Origin: a virus
DNA: 64,000 nt
Direction: 5' to 3' (one strand)
Virus record (IMG/VR): IMGVR_UViG_3300040781_000109
Location: 1-64,000 of that record
Position numbers and translations under genes: made by a program. Below, in pieces: positions 5,279 to 12,675 of the stretch (its first letter is position 1; every line of letters begins with the position of its first letter). The notes under the pieces were generated by a model. That model worked only from the letters and a program-made list of their open reading frames with translations, ran no database searches and was not told the origin of the DNA.

Positions 5279-6100
5279 TTATCTTAATAAACCTAATAGC
5301 ATTTGTGGCATTGAGTTTGTTATAGAAAGCATCTGCGTTTGGATCTGCATTTTAATTTGCAGTTCCGCAAGCTCTGCTGATAACTTCGGAATATCAGCAT
5401 CTTCTATTCTAGATACAGCAGATTCGATATTGATTGAAGTATTTTCAGCTAGTTTCTGTAGTGACTCTAAACCTGACTGTTGTGAGCCAATGGTTGATTG
5501 TGAAACAGCAACCGTACCTACTGCTAAATCAAGTGCTGTCATTGCCGCTTCCGCACCAGCTACAGTATTAAGATTTAATGTTGCCGCATCAGCGCCAAGT
5601 GTAGCACCATCTGACGCTGACGCAGTTAGTGTAAACTTATTGCCAGAGTTTATGCCAGACTGTATCTCGACATCGGCAGCCGCCGCTCCTGTTAAGTTTT
5701 GTCCAAACAGTGTTGCTTCGTCTGCTACGTTATCAAGCTGTGCTTGTAACTCAACAAATTGTGCTTGAACTGCGCTACGCTGATCTGCTGTTAGTAAGCC
5801 AGATGCCGCTTGTGTAGCTAGTCCTTTAAGTTCTGTAAGGATACCCTGTTGGCTGCTCAATGCTGTAGACGCAACGTTTAACAGTGATAAGCCACCGTCT
5901 ATGTTTTTTGTCACTACATCGTAAGACATCTTTTGGGTTTTCATTGTAGATACAATGCCTACACCGGCAGGATCATCTTTAGCAGATAAGATTCTTTTAC
6001 CAGATGATAACATCTGAGTAACGTCGTCTAAACGGTTTTGTGTTTGGTTAAAGTTATTTGCTCCGAAAAGCGATGGGATGTTTGTGTTTAGTGATAACAT
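5279..6100 (-). CDS. Flagellin
   Basis: 273 residues with both conserved flagellin ends. The N-terminal D0/D1 region has LNTNIPSLFG, L-S-S-G-K-R-I-L-S-A-K-D-D-P-A-G and later Q-G-I-L-T-E-L-K-G-L-A-T-Q-A. The C-terminal D1/D0 region has SRIEDADIPKLSAELAELQ and ends MLLGLLR like bacterial flagellins. The surface-exposed middle domain is short. The gene is visibly richer in G and C than its neighbours, suggesting recent capture from a bacterium. GGAG precedes ATG and a TATAAATA late promoter lies 72 nt up. Bacterial flagellin builds the filament; what a phage gains is unknown (decoy, host motility change or virion part). Confidence 0.93.
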   Translation of the reverse strand: MLSLNTNIPSLFGANNFNQTQNRLDDVTQMLSSGKRILSAKDDPAGVGIVSTMKTQKMSYDVVTKNIDGGLSLLNVASTALSSQQGILTELKGLATQAASGLLTADQRSAVQAQFVELQAQLDNVADEATLFGQNLTGAAAADVEIQSGINSGNKFTLTASASDGATLGADAATLNLNTVAGAEAAMTALDLAVGTVAVSQSTIGSQQSGLESLQKLAENTSINIESAVSRIEDADIPKLSAELAELQIKMQIQTQMLSITNSMPQMLLGLLR

Positions 6101-6171
6101 TGTGTTTCTCCGTTGATTTATTTAACTCTTATTACAGAGTGAAGCTTAGGAGAGTTAGCCTCTAACAGTTT

Positions 6172-6179
6172 TATTTATA
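6172..6179 (-). promoter_or_regulatory. T4-type late promoter (TATAAATA)
   Basis: Exact TATAAATA, 72 nt before the flagellin start, further than the 24-42 nt seen at most other sites here. It overlaps the stop region of the upstream gene. Confidence 0.65.
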
Positions 6180-6489
6180 CAACTACTTCTTTTAAGACTC
6201 GTATGAATCCAATTTCATCGTCAATATTTCTGAGTTCGTTTGTGTTCATAAGACAATAAGTTAAACTTTCGTTAACCTTAATCAAACCAGTAACCAGAAC
6301 TTTTTCTTCAGACGTATCATATACCATTATGATATATTCGATTAATTCTTTTGCCGCAAGTGCAGACTGCAACCTATCACCTTTCTTAATAGACGTATTC
6401 TTATACGTTAACATGTGTGATAGGATAGACTCAACTAAACGTGTTGGACTATTCGTAGTCTGGCTATATGGTTTTGTTCTCATCATCAT
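6175..6489 (-). CDS. Hypothetical protein
   Basis: 104 residues. The middle and C-terminal part (KVLVTGLIKVNESLTYCLM, then two acidic residues and GFIRVLKEVVV) reads like a small alpha/beta protein. No family recognised. It starts 4 nt after the stop of the interrupted gene at 6493-6777 and may be translated with it. Confidence 0.55.
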   Translation of the reverse strand: MMMRTKPYSQTTNSPTRLVESILSHMLTYKNTSIKKGDRLQSALAAKELIEYIIMVYDTSEEKVLVTGLIKVNESLTYCLMNTNELRNIDDEIGFIRVLKEVVV

Positions 6490-6492
6490 CTC

Positions 6493-6777
6493 TTAATTCA
6501 ATTTATTTGCAAAATCTTTCCATACACTATATGGAATTGAATCATTAGGGAAAGACTTTTCGATAAACTTGTATATGTCTCTCGTATCCCAACCAGTAGT
6601 GTTAACTGTTTTGCCCTTGTGTCTTGCTGAAAACGTTTTCTCGCCTCTATTTTACAACACAGAAAAAGAATTATTGTTATCAATGATGTTGCCTAGAGCA
6701 ACATCATGTTTGTTTGACAATACAGCCCAATTAGTAGATGCTTCTTTTTTCTTCAGAAACTCTTTTAAAGTTTTCAT
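6493..6777 (-). pseudogene. Head-targeting-like protein interrupted by an in-frame TAA
   Basis: From ATG at 6777 the frame reads MKTLKEFLKKKEAST and runs 41 codons to TAA at 6652-6654. The same frame then continues for another 52 codons (NRGEKTFSARHKGK ... VWKDFANKLN) before its final stop. The second part looks coding, so a sense codon has probably become TAA, or read-through occurs. The start resembles the N-terminal head-targeting tags of T4 internal proteins (M-K-x-x-x-E-F-L). Confidence 0.55.
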
Positions 6778-6778
6778 G

Positions 6779-7336
6779 TTATTTGCCAAATAATACTTTA
6801 GTTTCTAATTTGCCACCAAGTTCTCGTTGATACATATATGGGACAAGTTCAGGGAATTTCTTAACGTGGCTATCACTAGCAGGAACATCAAATAATTCCT
6901 TTTTAAGTTTCTTAGCTGCTTCTTCTTTTGTCCAAGCATTCTTAACTAAGAAATCAATACCAAGAGTCTTTGCAGAAAAACCTAAAGCAGACTTGGACAT
7001 TTCAAAATATGCTCTGCTAAAGTCTTCTTTTTTGATCATCATAAGACCTTGTTTACCTTCAGGCGTACCGTTAGTAAAAGATGCAACACCTTTACGACCA
7101 TCTTTATCTTTGTACATAGAACCTGCTACTATTTCGCCATTACGACGTACGAGTTTCCACATTGGGATGTTTTTAACCATATCTTCTTTTGATCTAAACC
7201 CGCTTCCTTTTATCCCACCGATAGACTCGTATGATTTTTGTAGCATATCCCATACTACATCTGCGTATTGTTCTTTATCATTTGGTTTAAAAAGGTTCAC
7301 AAACCTTTCGGTCATATATTCTTTAAAGTTTTGCAA
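6779..7336 (-). CDS. Hypothetical protein, possibly packaged in the head
   Basis: About 186 residues from a TTG at 7336 preceded by GGAG, which gives a start QNFKEYMTE like the tags of internal head proteins. An ATG at 7315 avoids overlap with the upstream gene but has a weak ribosome site, and a TTG at 7357 is also possible. The core (KLVRRNGEIVAGSMYKDKDG, then GKQGLMMIKKEDF) could be a beta-sheet domain of the acetyltransferase type, but key residues are not certain. It ends 2 nt before the start of the interrupted gene. Confidence 0.6.
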   Translation of the reverse strand: MQNFKEYMTERFVNLFKPNDKEQYADVVWDMLQKSYESIGGIKGSGFRSKEDMVKNIPMWKLVRRNGEIVAGSMYKDKDGRKGVASFTNGTPEGKQGLMMIKKEDFSRAYFEMSKSALGFSAKTLGIDFLVKNAWTKEEAAKKLKKELFDVPASDSHVKKFPELVPYMYQRELGGKLETKVLFGK

Positions 7337-7562
7337 TTTCGTCGGCTCCGTAAGCAAATGTTTTCCCGTTTACACTAACATAGTATATAAATGCATCACC
7401 AAACATTATTCTATTAAACGCAGTTTCTTTTGTTATTTTTTCTACTGTACCTGTTTTACCATTATGAGTATCAATGGCTGATCTGACAACTACCTTGTCA
7501 CCTATATTAAATTGCTGTTTTGTAGACTTAGCTTCATTTAAGATTTGTTTAAAAGATTTCAT
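7323..7562 (-). CDS. Small KOW/SH3-like protein with head-targeting tag
   Basis: 79 residues. MKSFKQILNEAKS matches the capsid-targeting sequence of T4 internal proteins, including an L-N-E/A site for the prohead protease. The rest (FNIGDKVVVRSA, then HNGKTGTVEKI) is a small KOW/SH3-like barrel. TATAAATA lies 40 nt upstream, so late expression fits packaging into the prohead. Packaging is inferred. Confidence 0.7.
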   Translation of the reverse strand: MKSFKQILNEAKSTKQQFNIGDKVVVRSAIDTHNGKTGTVEKITKETAFNRIMFGDAFIYYVSVNGKTFAYGADEIAKL

Positions 7563-7572
7563 GTTTTCCTAT

Positions 7573-8061
7573 TTAACCAATTATTATGTAGTTTCTGCAA
7601 GTATTTATAAAATCGCGTAATTTATCCTGGAACTCAATCCGGTGGTGACCACCTGGGACTTCGAGAATACTTGTAGTACCTTCAAAGTAGTTAACTATTT
7701 CAACAGCATCAAGTCTTTCGTCACCCATTTCAACATAAAGGAATCGGTGTCCTCTATTTACTGCATCTTCTTCAGTGTTTGGTGGATAGTAGTAATTTTC
7801 GACAATGGTCGGTGCAATTGCTGGATTAACCAATACAGTTGGAATGTTATATTTGTTACCCATCCGTAATGCCCAGTACCCACCTAGGCTATGACCAACG
7901 AGCATTTCAAAATCACCTTCTTCGATAATTTTGCTATAGAATGTTTCAACTTCTTTGCAACTGTGAATATCATAGTCAATAGTGTGACATACCATTTCTG
8001 GCAATAAGCTTGCCTTAGGGGTTTGAGCACTACTACCATGACCGTGTAAATATAAAATCAT
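7573..8061 (-). CDS. YqiA-like alpha/beta-hydrolase
   Basis: 162 residues. ILYLHGHGSS at the start forms the oxyanion region, GHSLGG (nucleophile S58) is the elbow, GDERLD supplies an acid and GGHHRIE the histidine, in the order of the UPF0227/YqiA esterase family. Substrate unknown. It has its own early promoter and is the only hydrolase among small unknown genes. Confidence 0.82.
   Translation of the reverse strand: MILYLHGHGSSAQTPKASLLPEMVCHTIDYDIHSCKEVETFYSKIIEEGDFEMLVGHSLGGYWALRMGNKYNIPTVLVNPAIAPTIVENYYYPPNTEEDAVNRGHRFLYVEMGDERLDAVEIVNYFEGTTSILEVPGGHHRIEFQDKLRDFINTCRNYIIIG
7602..7609 (-). promoter_or_regulatory. T4-type late promoter (TATAAATA)
   Basis: Exact match inside the 3' end of the hydrolase gene and 40 nt before the 7323-7562 gene. 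Confidence 0.6.
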
Positions 8062-8085
8062 AGTAACTCCTTAATTTAGATATCC

Positions 8086-8114
8086 ATTATAACAAAATAT
8101 AAGAGATATGTCAA
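8086..8114 (-). promoter_or_regulatory. Early sigma70-type promoter
   Basis: TTGACA (8109-8114), 17-bp spacer, TATAAT (8086-8091), before the hydrolase gene. Confidence 0.85.
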
Positions 8115-8158
8115 TAGTTTATTTGAGATGATCTGAGAGAATATTTTCATATTCCTCT

Positions 8159-8356
8159 TTAATCAATTAATTTTTTGCCAAGATGCTCTTCAGTGACCAT
8201 AATCGTATCACATAATAACATATATGCTTCTAAACGAGTGTCACCATACTCAATGACGTCAGGCAAGTATTTGCTTGTTGCTTCAAACCATTCATTGCCA
8301 TTAACAACTTTTATGCTATACTTAATGATCATGTGATTATATTTTGAAATATTCAT
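8159..8356 (-). CDS. HicB-like small protein
   Basis: 65 residues. The order beta strand, Y-L-P-D-V-I-E-Y-G-D-T-R-L-E-A-Y, helix matches the HicB antitoxin core (PDLPG...GDTxEEA). A related protein lies two genes upstream (8556-8798). No HicA toxin is visible beside it, so a toxin-antitoxin role is not claimed. Confidence 0.6.
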   Translation of the reverse strand: MNISKYNHMIIKYSIKVVNGNEWFEATSKYLPDVIEYGDTRLEAYMLLCDTIMVTEEHLGKKLID

Positions 8357-8559
8357 TACTTAGATTCTTCAATGATATCATGATACCAAATCATAGAATA
8401 CACGAAGCAAAGTATATTTACGATTATTACAGCAACTAACCAAAGTAAAAAACTCTCAGGATCATAAGCTTTATCAACTGTCATAAAAGCAAACGCTGAT
8501 AATATCGCAGTAGTGAGTACATATCCAAAAAGCAAAAACGGTATTAAAAGATTTTTCAT
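8356..8559 (-). CDS. Small membrane protein, two helices
   Basis: 67 residues with two hydrophobic segments (about 4-27 and 36-58) and a charged tail. Start and stop overlap its neighbours by 1 and 4 nt, so it is translated in the same operon. Function unknown. Confidence 0.65.
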   Translation of the reverse strand: MKNLLIPFLLFGYVLTTAILSAFAFMTVDKAYDPESFLLWLVAVIIVNILCFVYSMIWYHDIIEESK

Positions 8560-8798
8560 TTTTTAAATTCCTTCATATTATATAACAGTTTTCCACCATA
8601 AAACTTTTCAGTTACTTTAATTGAATTGCAAATCGCCTTCATAACCATGTCTTCAGAGTTTCCGTATTCTATTACGCCAGGCATAAACTTTGTTTTTGCA
8701 GAATAGCCATTCGCGATCTTAGTTATAACTACTTCATATGATAGTCGCACCATCGCGTAAAACACGGCAGATTTTTCTGAAAATTTTTCATTAGGCAT
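8556..8798 (-). CDS. HicB-like small protein, paralogue
   Basis: About 80 residues from ATG at 8798; a TTG 6 nt earlier is less likely. F-M-P-G-V-I-E-Y-G-N-S then a helix and VTEKFYGGKLL parallel the 8159-8356 protein (YLPDVIEYGDT, VTEEHLGKKL), so the two are duplicates that have diverged. Confidence 0.6.
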   Translation of the reverse strand: MPNEKFSEKSAVFYAMVRLSYEVVITKIANGYSAKTKFMPGVIEYGNSEDMVMKAICNSIKVTEKFYGGKLLYNMKEFKK

Positions 8799-9027
8799 GA
8801 TCAAGCTCTCTTATTTTATTGTATACTGCATTACGAATCATAGAAATTTCCATATCAGAAATTTCTTCAAATGGGGCTTTAGTCAAGTCTCTGATGACTG
8901 CTCGTACACAAGCTGAAACATCAGATGAACCACATTCAGCATCTTTATCTCCGAAGAACCAATCAACCTGATCTTCAACAGCATACACGATAGTGTTTAA
9001 TTCAATCACGCCAAAAATATTATTCAT
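8791..9027 (-). CDS. Hypothetical protein
   Basis: 78 residues, acidic, with VYAVEDQVDWFFG and a C-terminal helix MEISMIRNAVYNKI. It has AAGGAATT before ATG and overlaps the next gene by 8 nt. No family recognised. Confidence 0.6.
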   Translation of the reverse strand: MNNIFGVIELNTIVYAVEDQVDWFFGDKDAECGSSDVSACVRAVIRDLTKAPFEEISDMEISMIRNAVYNKIRELDHA

Positions 9028-9038
9028 AATTTAATTCC

Positions 9039-9257
9039 TTATGGTCTGTATTTTAATAAATCTATAGCGGTTTTGACTAGATCAGAATATTCTTTAGATT
9101 GAATTACGAATTCTGCAATTGCTAATTTGAGTTTTATTTCATATTCATCTCCAAGATAGAATCTTAGCAACTTATATGCTTCAGAATATTCTACATTCTT
9201 TTCTGTAATAGCAATAATAAACATTGTTATCGTTTCTACGTTTTTACAATCAATCAT
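9039..9257 (-). CDS. Hypothetical helical protein
   Basis: 72 residues, mostly helical by composition (YSEAYKLLRFYLG, KLKLAIAEFVIQ). First gene of an early operon under the promoter at 9299-9327. Function unknown. Confidence 0.6.
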   Translation of the reverse strand: MIDCKNVETITMFIIAITEKNVEYSEAYKLLRFYLGDEYEIKLKLAIAEFVIQSKEYSDLVKTAIDLLKYRP

Positions 9258-9298
9258 TATTAGTTTCCTTTGGTTGTATTATTATCGGACATAAGTCT

Positions 9299-9327
9299 AT
9301 TATACACAGTTCTTATCTAACTGTCAA
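9299..9327 (-). promoter_or_regulatory. Early sigma70-type promoter
   Basis: TTGACA (9322-9327), 17-bp spacer, TATAAT (9299-9304), before the 9039-9257 gene. Confidence 0.85.
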
Positions 9328-9330
9328 TAG

Positions 9331-9537
9331 TTATTTTGCATAATACACAAATAAATATTCTGCACTAAAAACTATTGATAAAATGATACATATGATAAGA
9401 CAAAGCCATAATATTAAATGTAATAAATTTTTTAATCCATCAAGAATTCTTAGTGGTATGGTTTCACTTTCTCCTAGCGCATGCAAACAAAATATAAAAA
9501 ATAAGATTATTACAGACCAACTAAATATTAATGCCAT
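9331..9537 (-). CDS. Small membrane protein, two helices
   Basis: 68 residues with hydrophobic stretches at about 2-20 and 38-62, separated by a short polar loop (GESETIPLR). Follows the next gene by 5 nt. No family recognised. Confidence 0.6.
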   Translation of the reverse strand: MALIFSWSVIILFFIFCLHALGESETIPLRILDGLKNLLHLILWLCLIICIILSIVFSAEYLFVYYAK

Positions 9538-9542
9538 TCGTC

Positions 9543-9758
9543 TTATCCTTGGTTATTTTCTTTTTGAATAAAATAGACGGCATCTCTTTCCAAATTTGCT
9601 ATCACACGTTTAGCATCTTCAATTTCATTTAATCTAGCTTCATAATAATATTGTCGTGTATATGGGTGATATTTTTCGAGTTGCCAACCACCGTATGGAG
9701 TTGGCGCAACACGATATTTTGGTTTACTCTTAAATAGACTCTTTATAAAATTTATCAT
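9543..9758 (-). CDS. Small basic-aromatic protein
   Basis: 71 residues. N-terminal FIKSLFKSK, then PYGGWQLEKYHPYTRQYYYEARL and a helix. Rich in tyrosine. Function unknown. Confidence 0.6.
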   Translation of the reverse strand: MINFIKSLFKSKPKYRVAPTPYGGWQLEKYHPYTRQYYYEARLNEIEDAKRVIANLERDAVYFIQKENNQG

Positions 9759-9767
9759 TTGTATTCC

Positions 9768-9938
9768 TTATTTAATTCTAAAGTTCTTACCGAGATCTTG
9801 TAAATCGGTGTTTACGAAATGCACAACAGCAGCCCACTTTTCATCAGATTGCATTGCCGTGGCGACAGGATAGCGCAACTCGTCGCATACCGTTTGAATT
9901 AGTGCATCAATTAGTTTCTGTTGGGATTTCTTAGTCAC
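9768..9938 (-). CDS. 56-residue protein with GTG start
   Basis: GTG is preceded by AGGAATACAA. The product starts TKKSQQKLIDALIQ, then CDELRYPVATAMQS and KWAAVVHFV, a plausible two-helix protein. It fills the gap below the promoter at 9970 and ends 9 nt before the next gene. Not recognised. Confidence 0.55.
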   Translation of the reverse strand: MTKKSQQKLIDALIQTVCDELRYPVATAMQSDEKWAAVVHFVNTDLQDLGKNFRIK

Positions 9939-9969
9939 ATTTGTATTCCTTATTTCAATTTATAGATCT

Positions 9970-9998
9970 ATTATAATCTAATCATAAGGAAATGTATA
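9970..9998 (-). promoter_or_regulatory. Early promoter with weak -35
   Basis: TATAAT (9970-9975) with TATACA instead of TTGACA 17 bp away, inside the same conserved leader seen at the strong promoters. Confidence 0.6.
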
Positions 9999-10043
9999 TA
10001 GCTTATTTAGAATAAAAAGGAATAAAGAGGGAGTTTGATATAA

Positions 10044-10075
10044 CAAAAAAAGCCGCTAACGGATAAGCTAGCGGC
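10044..10075 (-). terminator. Rho-independent terminator after glyA
   Basis: GCCGCTA/TAGCGGC stem (10052-10058 with 10069-10075) followed by seven T on the minus strand. Confidence 0.92.
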
Positions 10076-10088
10076 GAGTGGGGAGGGT

Positions 10089-11243
10089 TTAATCGAGGAT
10101 GTTTATGATCGTTTGGGTAATATTTTTAAAGTCTTCTACTGTCTTTCCACGTGTAGTTTCAGCTGCAGTACCTATTCTTATTCCAGAAGTTTCGACAAAA
10201 CTACGTGTATCATTTGGAATACTATTCTTATTTACGGTGATTCCGTTTTCTTCCAATAAGTCCGCTGCTTGTCTTCCACTATATTTGTGGTCAGATAAAT
10301 TTAATAGAACAAGGTGACTATCAGTTCCATCAGTTTGAACTTTATATCCATTTTCTATAAATGATTTAGACATTGCCTTTGCATTATCGACTACAGATTG
10401 AGCGTATTCTTTAAAAGAAGGTTCAAGAGCTTCAATAAAGCATTGCGCCTTTGCAGCAACAATATGCATCAATGGTCCACCTTGAGTCCCTGGGAATATT
10501 GCAGAATTGATTCTTTTAGTGAATGCGTCTTCATTCCATAATATGATACCTCCACGAGGTCCTCTAAGGGTCTTATGTGTTGTTGATGTAACAACATCCG
10601 CATACGGTAATGGATTGTCGTATACACCGCCTGCTATAAGCCCAGCATAATGAGCCATATCAACCAATAATAATGCACCAACTGAGTTGGCAATATCTCT
10701 AAACTTTTTCCAATCAATTTGTCTCGGATAAGCAGACCCACCAGCTATAATCATTTTGGGTTCATATTCAGTTGCAAGATATTGTATGCGATCGTAATCC
10801 AATAAACCATTTTCATCAACGCCATAAGAAAATGCGTTAAACCAATCACCTGAAATATTCACACTAGATCCGTGACTCAAATGACCACCTGCAGCAAGAT
10901 CCATACCAAGTATAACGTCACTTGGTTTTAGGAATGCTTTAAACACCGCAAGGTTTGCATTTGCTCCACTATGCGGTTGAACATTTGCATACTTGCATTT
11001 AAATAACCTAGTTACAGAGTCTATTGCTAATTGTTCAATTTCGTCAGCATGTTCGCATCCATTATAATATCGTTTTCCAGGATATCCTTCGGCATATTTG
11101 TTTGTAAATTCAGAACCTGCTAATACCATAACAGATTCACTTGCAAAGTTTTCACTTGCAATTAATTCTAATGTGTTATCTTGTCTTTCGCATTCTTTCA
11201 TTAGAATATTTGCTATTCTCAAATCCAATTTGTTCTCCTTCAT
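10089..11243 (-). CDS. glyA: Serine hydroxymethyltransferase
   Basis: 384 residues, a little shorter than the roughly 417 of E. coli GlyA. It converts serine plus tetrahydrofolate to glycine plus methylene-tetrahydrofolate, using pyridoxal phosphate. Visible motifs are LIASENFAS, EGYPGKRYYNG, HSGANANLAV, VDMAHYAGLI and STTHKTLRGPRGG, with K224 holding the cofactor. The window also encodes ThyA and DHFR, so the phage carries all three steps of the thymidylate cycle. The start overlaps the upstream gene by 4 nt, and a strong terminator follows. Confidence 0.97.
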   Translation of the reverse strand: MKENKLDLRIANILMKECERQDNTLELIASENFASESVMVLAGSEFTNKYAEGYPGKRYYNGCEHADEIEQLAIDSVTRLFKCKYANVQPHSGANANLAVFKAFLKPSDVILGMDLAAGGHLSHGSSVNISGDWFNAFSYGVDENGLLDYDRIQYLATEYEPKMIIAGGSAYPRQIDWKKFRDIANSVGALLLVDMAHYAGLIAGGVYDNPLPYADVVTSTTHKTLRGPRGGIILWNEDAFTKRINSAIFPGTQGGPLMHIVAAKAQCFIEALEPSFKEYAQSVVDNAKAMSKSFIENGYKVQTDGTDSHLVLLNLSDHKYSGRQAADLLEENGITVNKNSIPNDTRSFVETSGIRIGTAAETTRGKTVEDFKNITQTIINILD

Positions 11244-11464
11244 TTTATCAATTTTTTTAGCCTAGAGATGAGGCCAGTTTTAATAGCTTTTTCAGACCAA
11301 AAACTTGGCTCATCGATAAGTGCTACAACTATGTCTCGGTATGTATTTATCGTTTTTTTCAGATCTTCGTTTTCGAGCCACAATTCTGACTTTTCCCTTT
11401 TCAATTGAGCCATCTGCTTTTGTAGAAGGGCTGCCGAATCTTCGTTAACTTTTCTTTTTACCAT
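11240..11464 (-). CDS. Coiled-coil protein
   Basis: 74 residues from the ATG at 11464, which has GGAG 7 nt upstream; an upstream start at 11524 would overlap the previous gene by 80 nt. A predicted coiled coil (LLQKQMAQLKREKSELWLE) is followed by a basic tail. It overlaps glyA by 4 nt. Function unknown. Confidence 0.6.
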   Translation of the reverse strand: MVKRKVNEDSAALLQKQMAQLKREKSELWLENEDLKKTINTYRDIVVALIDEPSFWSEKAIKTGLISRLKKLIK

Positions 11465-11678
11465 ATTCAAACTCCAATCCGTATAACTCCAGTACAGATT
11501 CAACGGCTTCAATTTTTTCTTCAATACATTGAATGTCCTTTATAGGATCGTCGTCATAATAAGGAATACCTTTACCTTCAGCTCTACGAGTAACTGATTC
11601 TCTTAAGTAAGACAGTGTATCACGTAAGCTTTGACCTACAATATCATTCATCGTACATTCGTTTAGTTCAACTTTCAT
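11445..11678 (-). CDS. Hypothetical helical protein
   Basis: 77 residues with L-R-D-T-L-S-Y-L-R-E-S and a C-terminal helix rich in glutamate. Overlaps the following gene by 20 nt and the preceding one by 11 nt. No family recognised. Confidence 0.6.
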   Translation of the reverse strand: MKVELNECTMNDIVGQSLRDTLSYLRESVTRRAEGKGIPYYDDDPIKDIQCIEEKIEAVESVLELYGLEFEYGKKKS

Positions 11679-11901
11679 TTTTCACTTCCTCTTTATGGGG
11701 CCTACTAAAATATAATCGTACTGCAGTTTTACGAACAAGAGCGAAAATAGTAAAAAGTATTGTTAGCAGTATACTCGTAACAAGCGCAGTTAATTCAAAA
11801 TGAAAGGCTATAGAGATGAAGAAGAAATTTAACGGAGCGTTAATCACAAGACCAATACTCGTATCTACAACTGCTTCTTTAAAAGCCTTTCTTTTACTCA
11901 C
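11668..11901 (-). CDS. DUF7220-like two-helix membrane protein
   Basis: 77 residues: MSKRKAFKEAVVDTSIGL, two hydrophobic segments (about 17-35 and 38-56), then VRKTAVRLYF. The N-terminal signature and layout are those of a small membrane family found in many T4-like phages. Function unknown. Confidence 0.7.
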   Translation of the reverse strand: MSKRKAFKEAVVDTSIGLVINAPLNFFFISIAFHFELTALVTSILLTILFTIFALVRKTAVRLYFSRPHKEEVKNES

Positions 11902-11902
11902 T

Positions 11903-12193
11903 TTACGCTCCTATGATTCCGCCATTGTTTGGAACCATTATCTGTCCAGTGAATTCGCGATAAGCATCTGCGACTTCAGGCATTGTCGGCGTAACGAAAA
12001 TAAAATTTGAGAATTCTGCCTTTTGCGGTTTCTCTGCTCCTGTCATTGCAATACCATTCGCAAACCCCATCCCACCTTGTTCGTTCATTACGACCATTCT
12101 TGGATCTTTAAGAGTGACACCTGTCTCGCTATTTGAAACTAACACGCCTACATACTCGCCAGTTGGTGTCATTACCGTTACTATCTTATTCAT
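11903..12193 (-). CDS. LSm/SH3-like conserved phage protein
   Basis: 96 residues. VTVMTPTGEYVGVLVS then GVTLKDPRMVV is the strand pattern of Sm-like barrels found in T4-like marine phages. The C-terminal part (FTGQIMVPNNGGI) is flexible. Likely RNA- or protein-binding by fold only. Confidence 0.6.
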   Translation of the reverse strand: MNKIVTVMTPTGEYVGVLVSNSETGVTLKDPRMVVMNEQGGMGFANGIAMTGAEKPQKAEFSNFIFVTPTMPEVADAYREFTGQIMVPNNGGIIGA

Positions 12194-12401
12194 ATATTTC
12201 TTCTCCTATTTTTTTAAATTTACGTCGAGATTTGCTAAATTTTTTCATTGGTGTCTTAAATAAATTCTTTTCCTTTCCTATTGGTTGATGCGCTATTAAC
12301 CAACCAGTCTTTTTCTCGACCCAATATATACCATTACATTTATTCATCCATGGGCAATTCTCCCAATTAGTGACTTCTTGTAATATTTCAACAGTTTTAA
12401 T
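12186..12401 (-). CDS. Hypothetical protein with a likely ATT start
   Basis: 71 residues if it starts at ATT-AAA at 12401, 2 nt after the stop of the upstream gene, with GGAG 6 nt before it. The only other start is a GTG at 12419 inside the upstream gene without a good ribosome site. The protein has W-E-N-C-P-W-M-N-K-C and a strongly basic end. Function unknown. Confidence 0.5.
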   Translation of the reverse strand: MKTVEILQEVTNWENCPWMNKCNGIYWVEKKTGWLIAHQPIGKEKNLFKTPMKKFSKSRRKFKKIGEEIYE

Positions 12402-12402
12402 A

Positions 12403-12675
12403 TTATTCTCCGTTAACACTATAACTAATTAATGAATCTACTCTAAATGAACGCCATCCGTCATTTTCTAAATCGAAACATTTTACTATATCGAGATTTT
12501 CGGTGTTTGTTGATTTACTATCTTTTGGCTGATGAACTATTGGGATTAGTTCGTTTGAACGAGTAGCTAACATTTTACGAATTGAACCATCTGCTTTTGT
12601 AAATTGTAGTTCAACTTCACCTTTAGATAGATGTTCAATTATAGATTCTCTTAATACGCTTTGCATATCAGACAT
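12403..12675 (-). CDS. DUF2693-like SH3-barrel protein
   Basis: 90 residues. ELQFTKADGSIRKMLATR, then ELIPIV and a final W-R-S-F-R-V-D-S-L match the conserved pattern of DUF2693 phage proteins. Function of the family unknown. Confidence 0.75.
   Translation of the reverse strand: MSDMQSVLRESIIEHLSKGEVELQFTKADGSIRKMLATRSNELIPIVHQPKDSKSTNTENLDIVKCFDLENDGWRSFRVDSLISYSVNGE

Noticed and set aside
5253-5768. 171-codon plus-strand ORF
   Set aside because: It is antisense to the flagellin gene, with serine/alanine-rich shadow composition and no promoter or ribosome site.
6498-6683. 61-codon minus-strand ORF
   Set aside because: It is out of frame with the 6493-6777 gene, whose sequence looks coding in its own frame on both sides of the stop.
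8159-8798. Toxin-antitoxin locus
   Set aside because: Only HicB-like proteins are present, with no HicA-like partner nearby.
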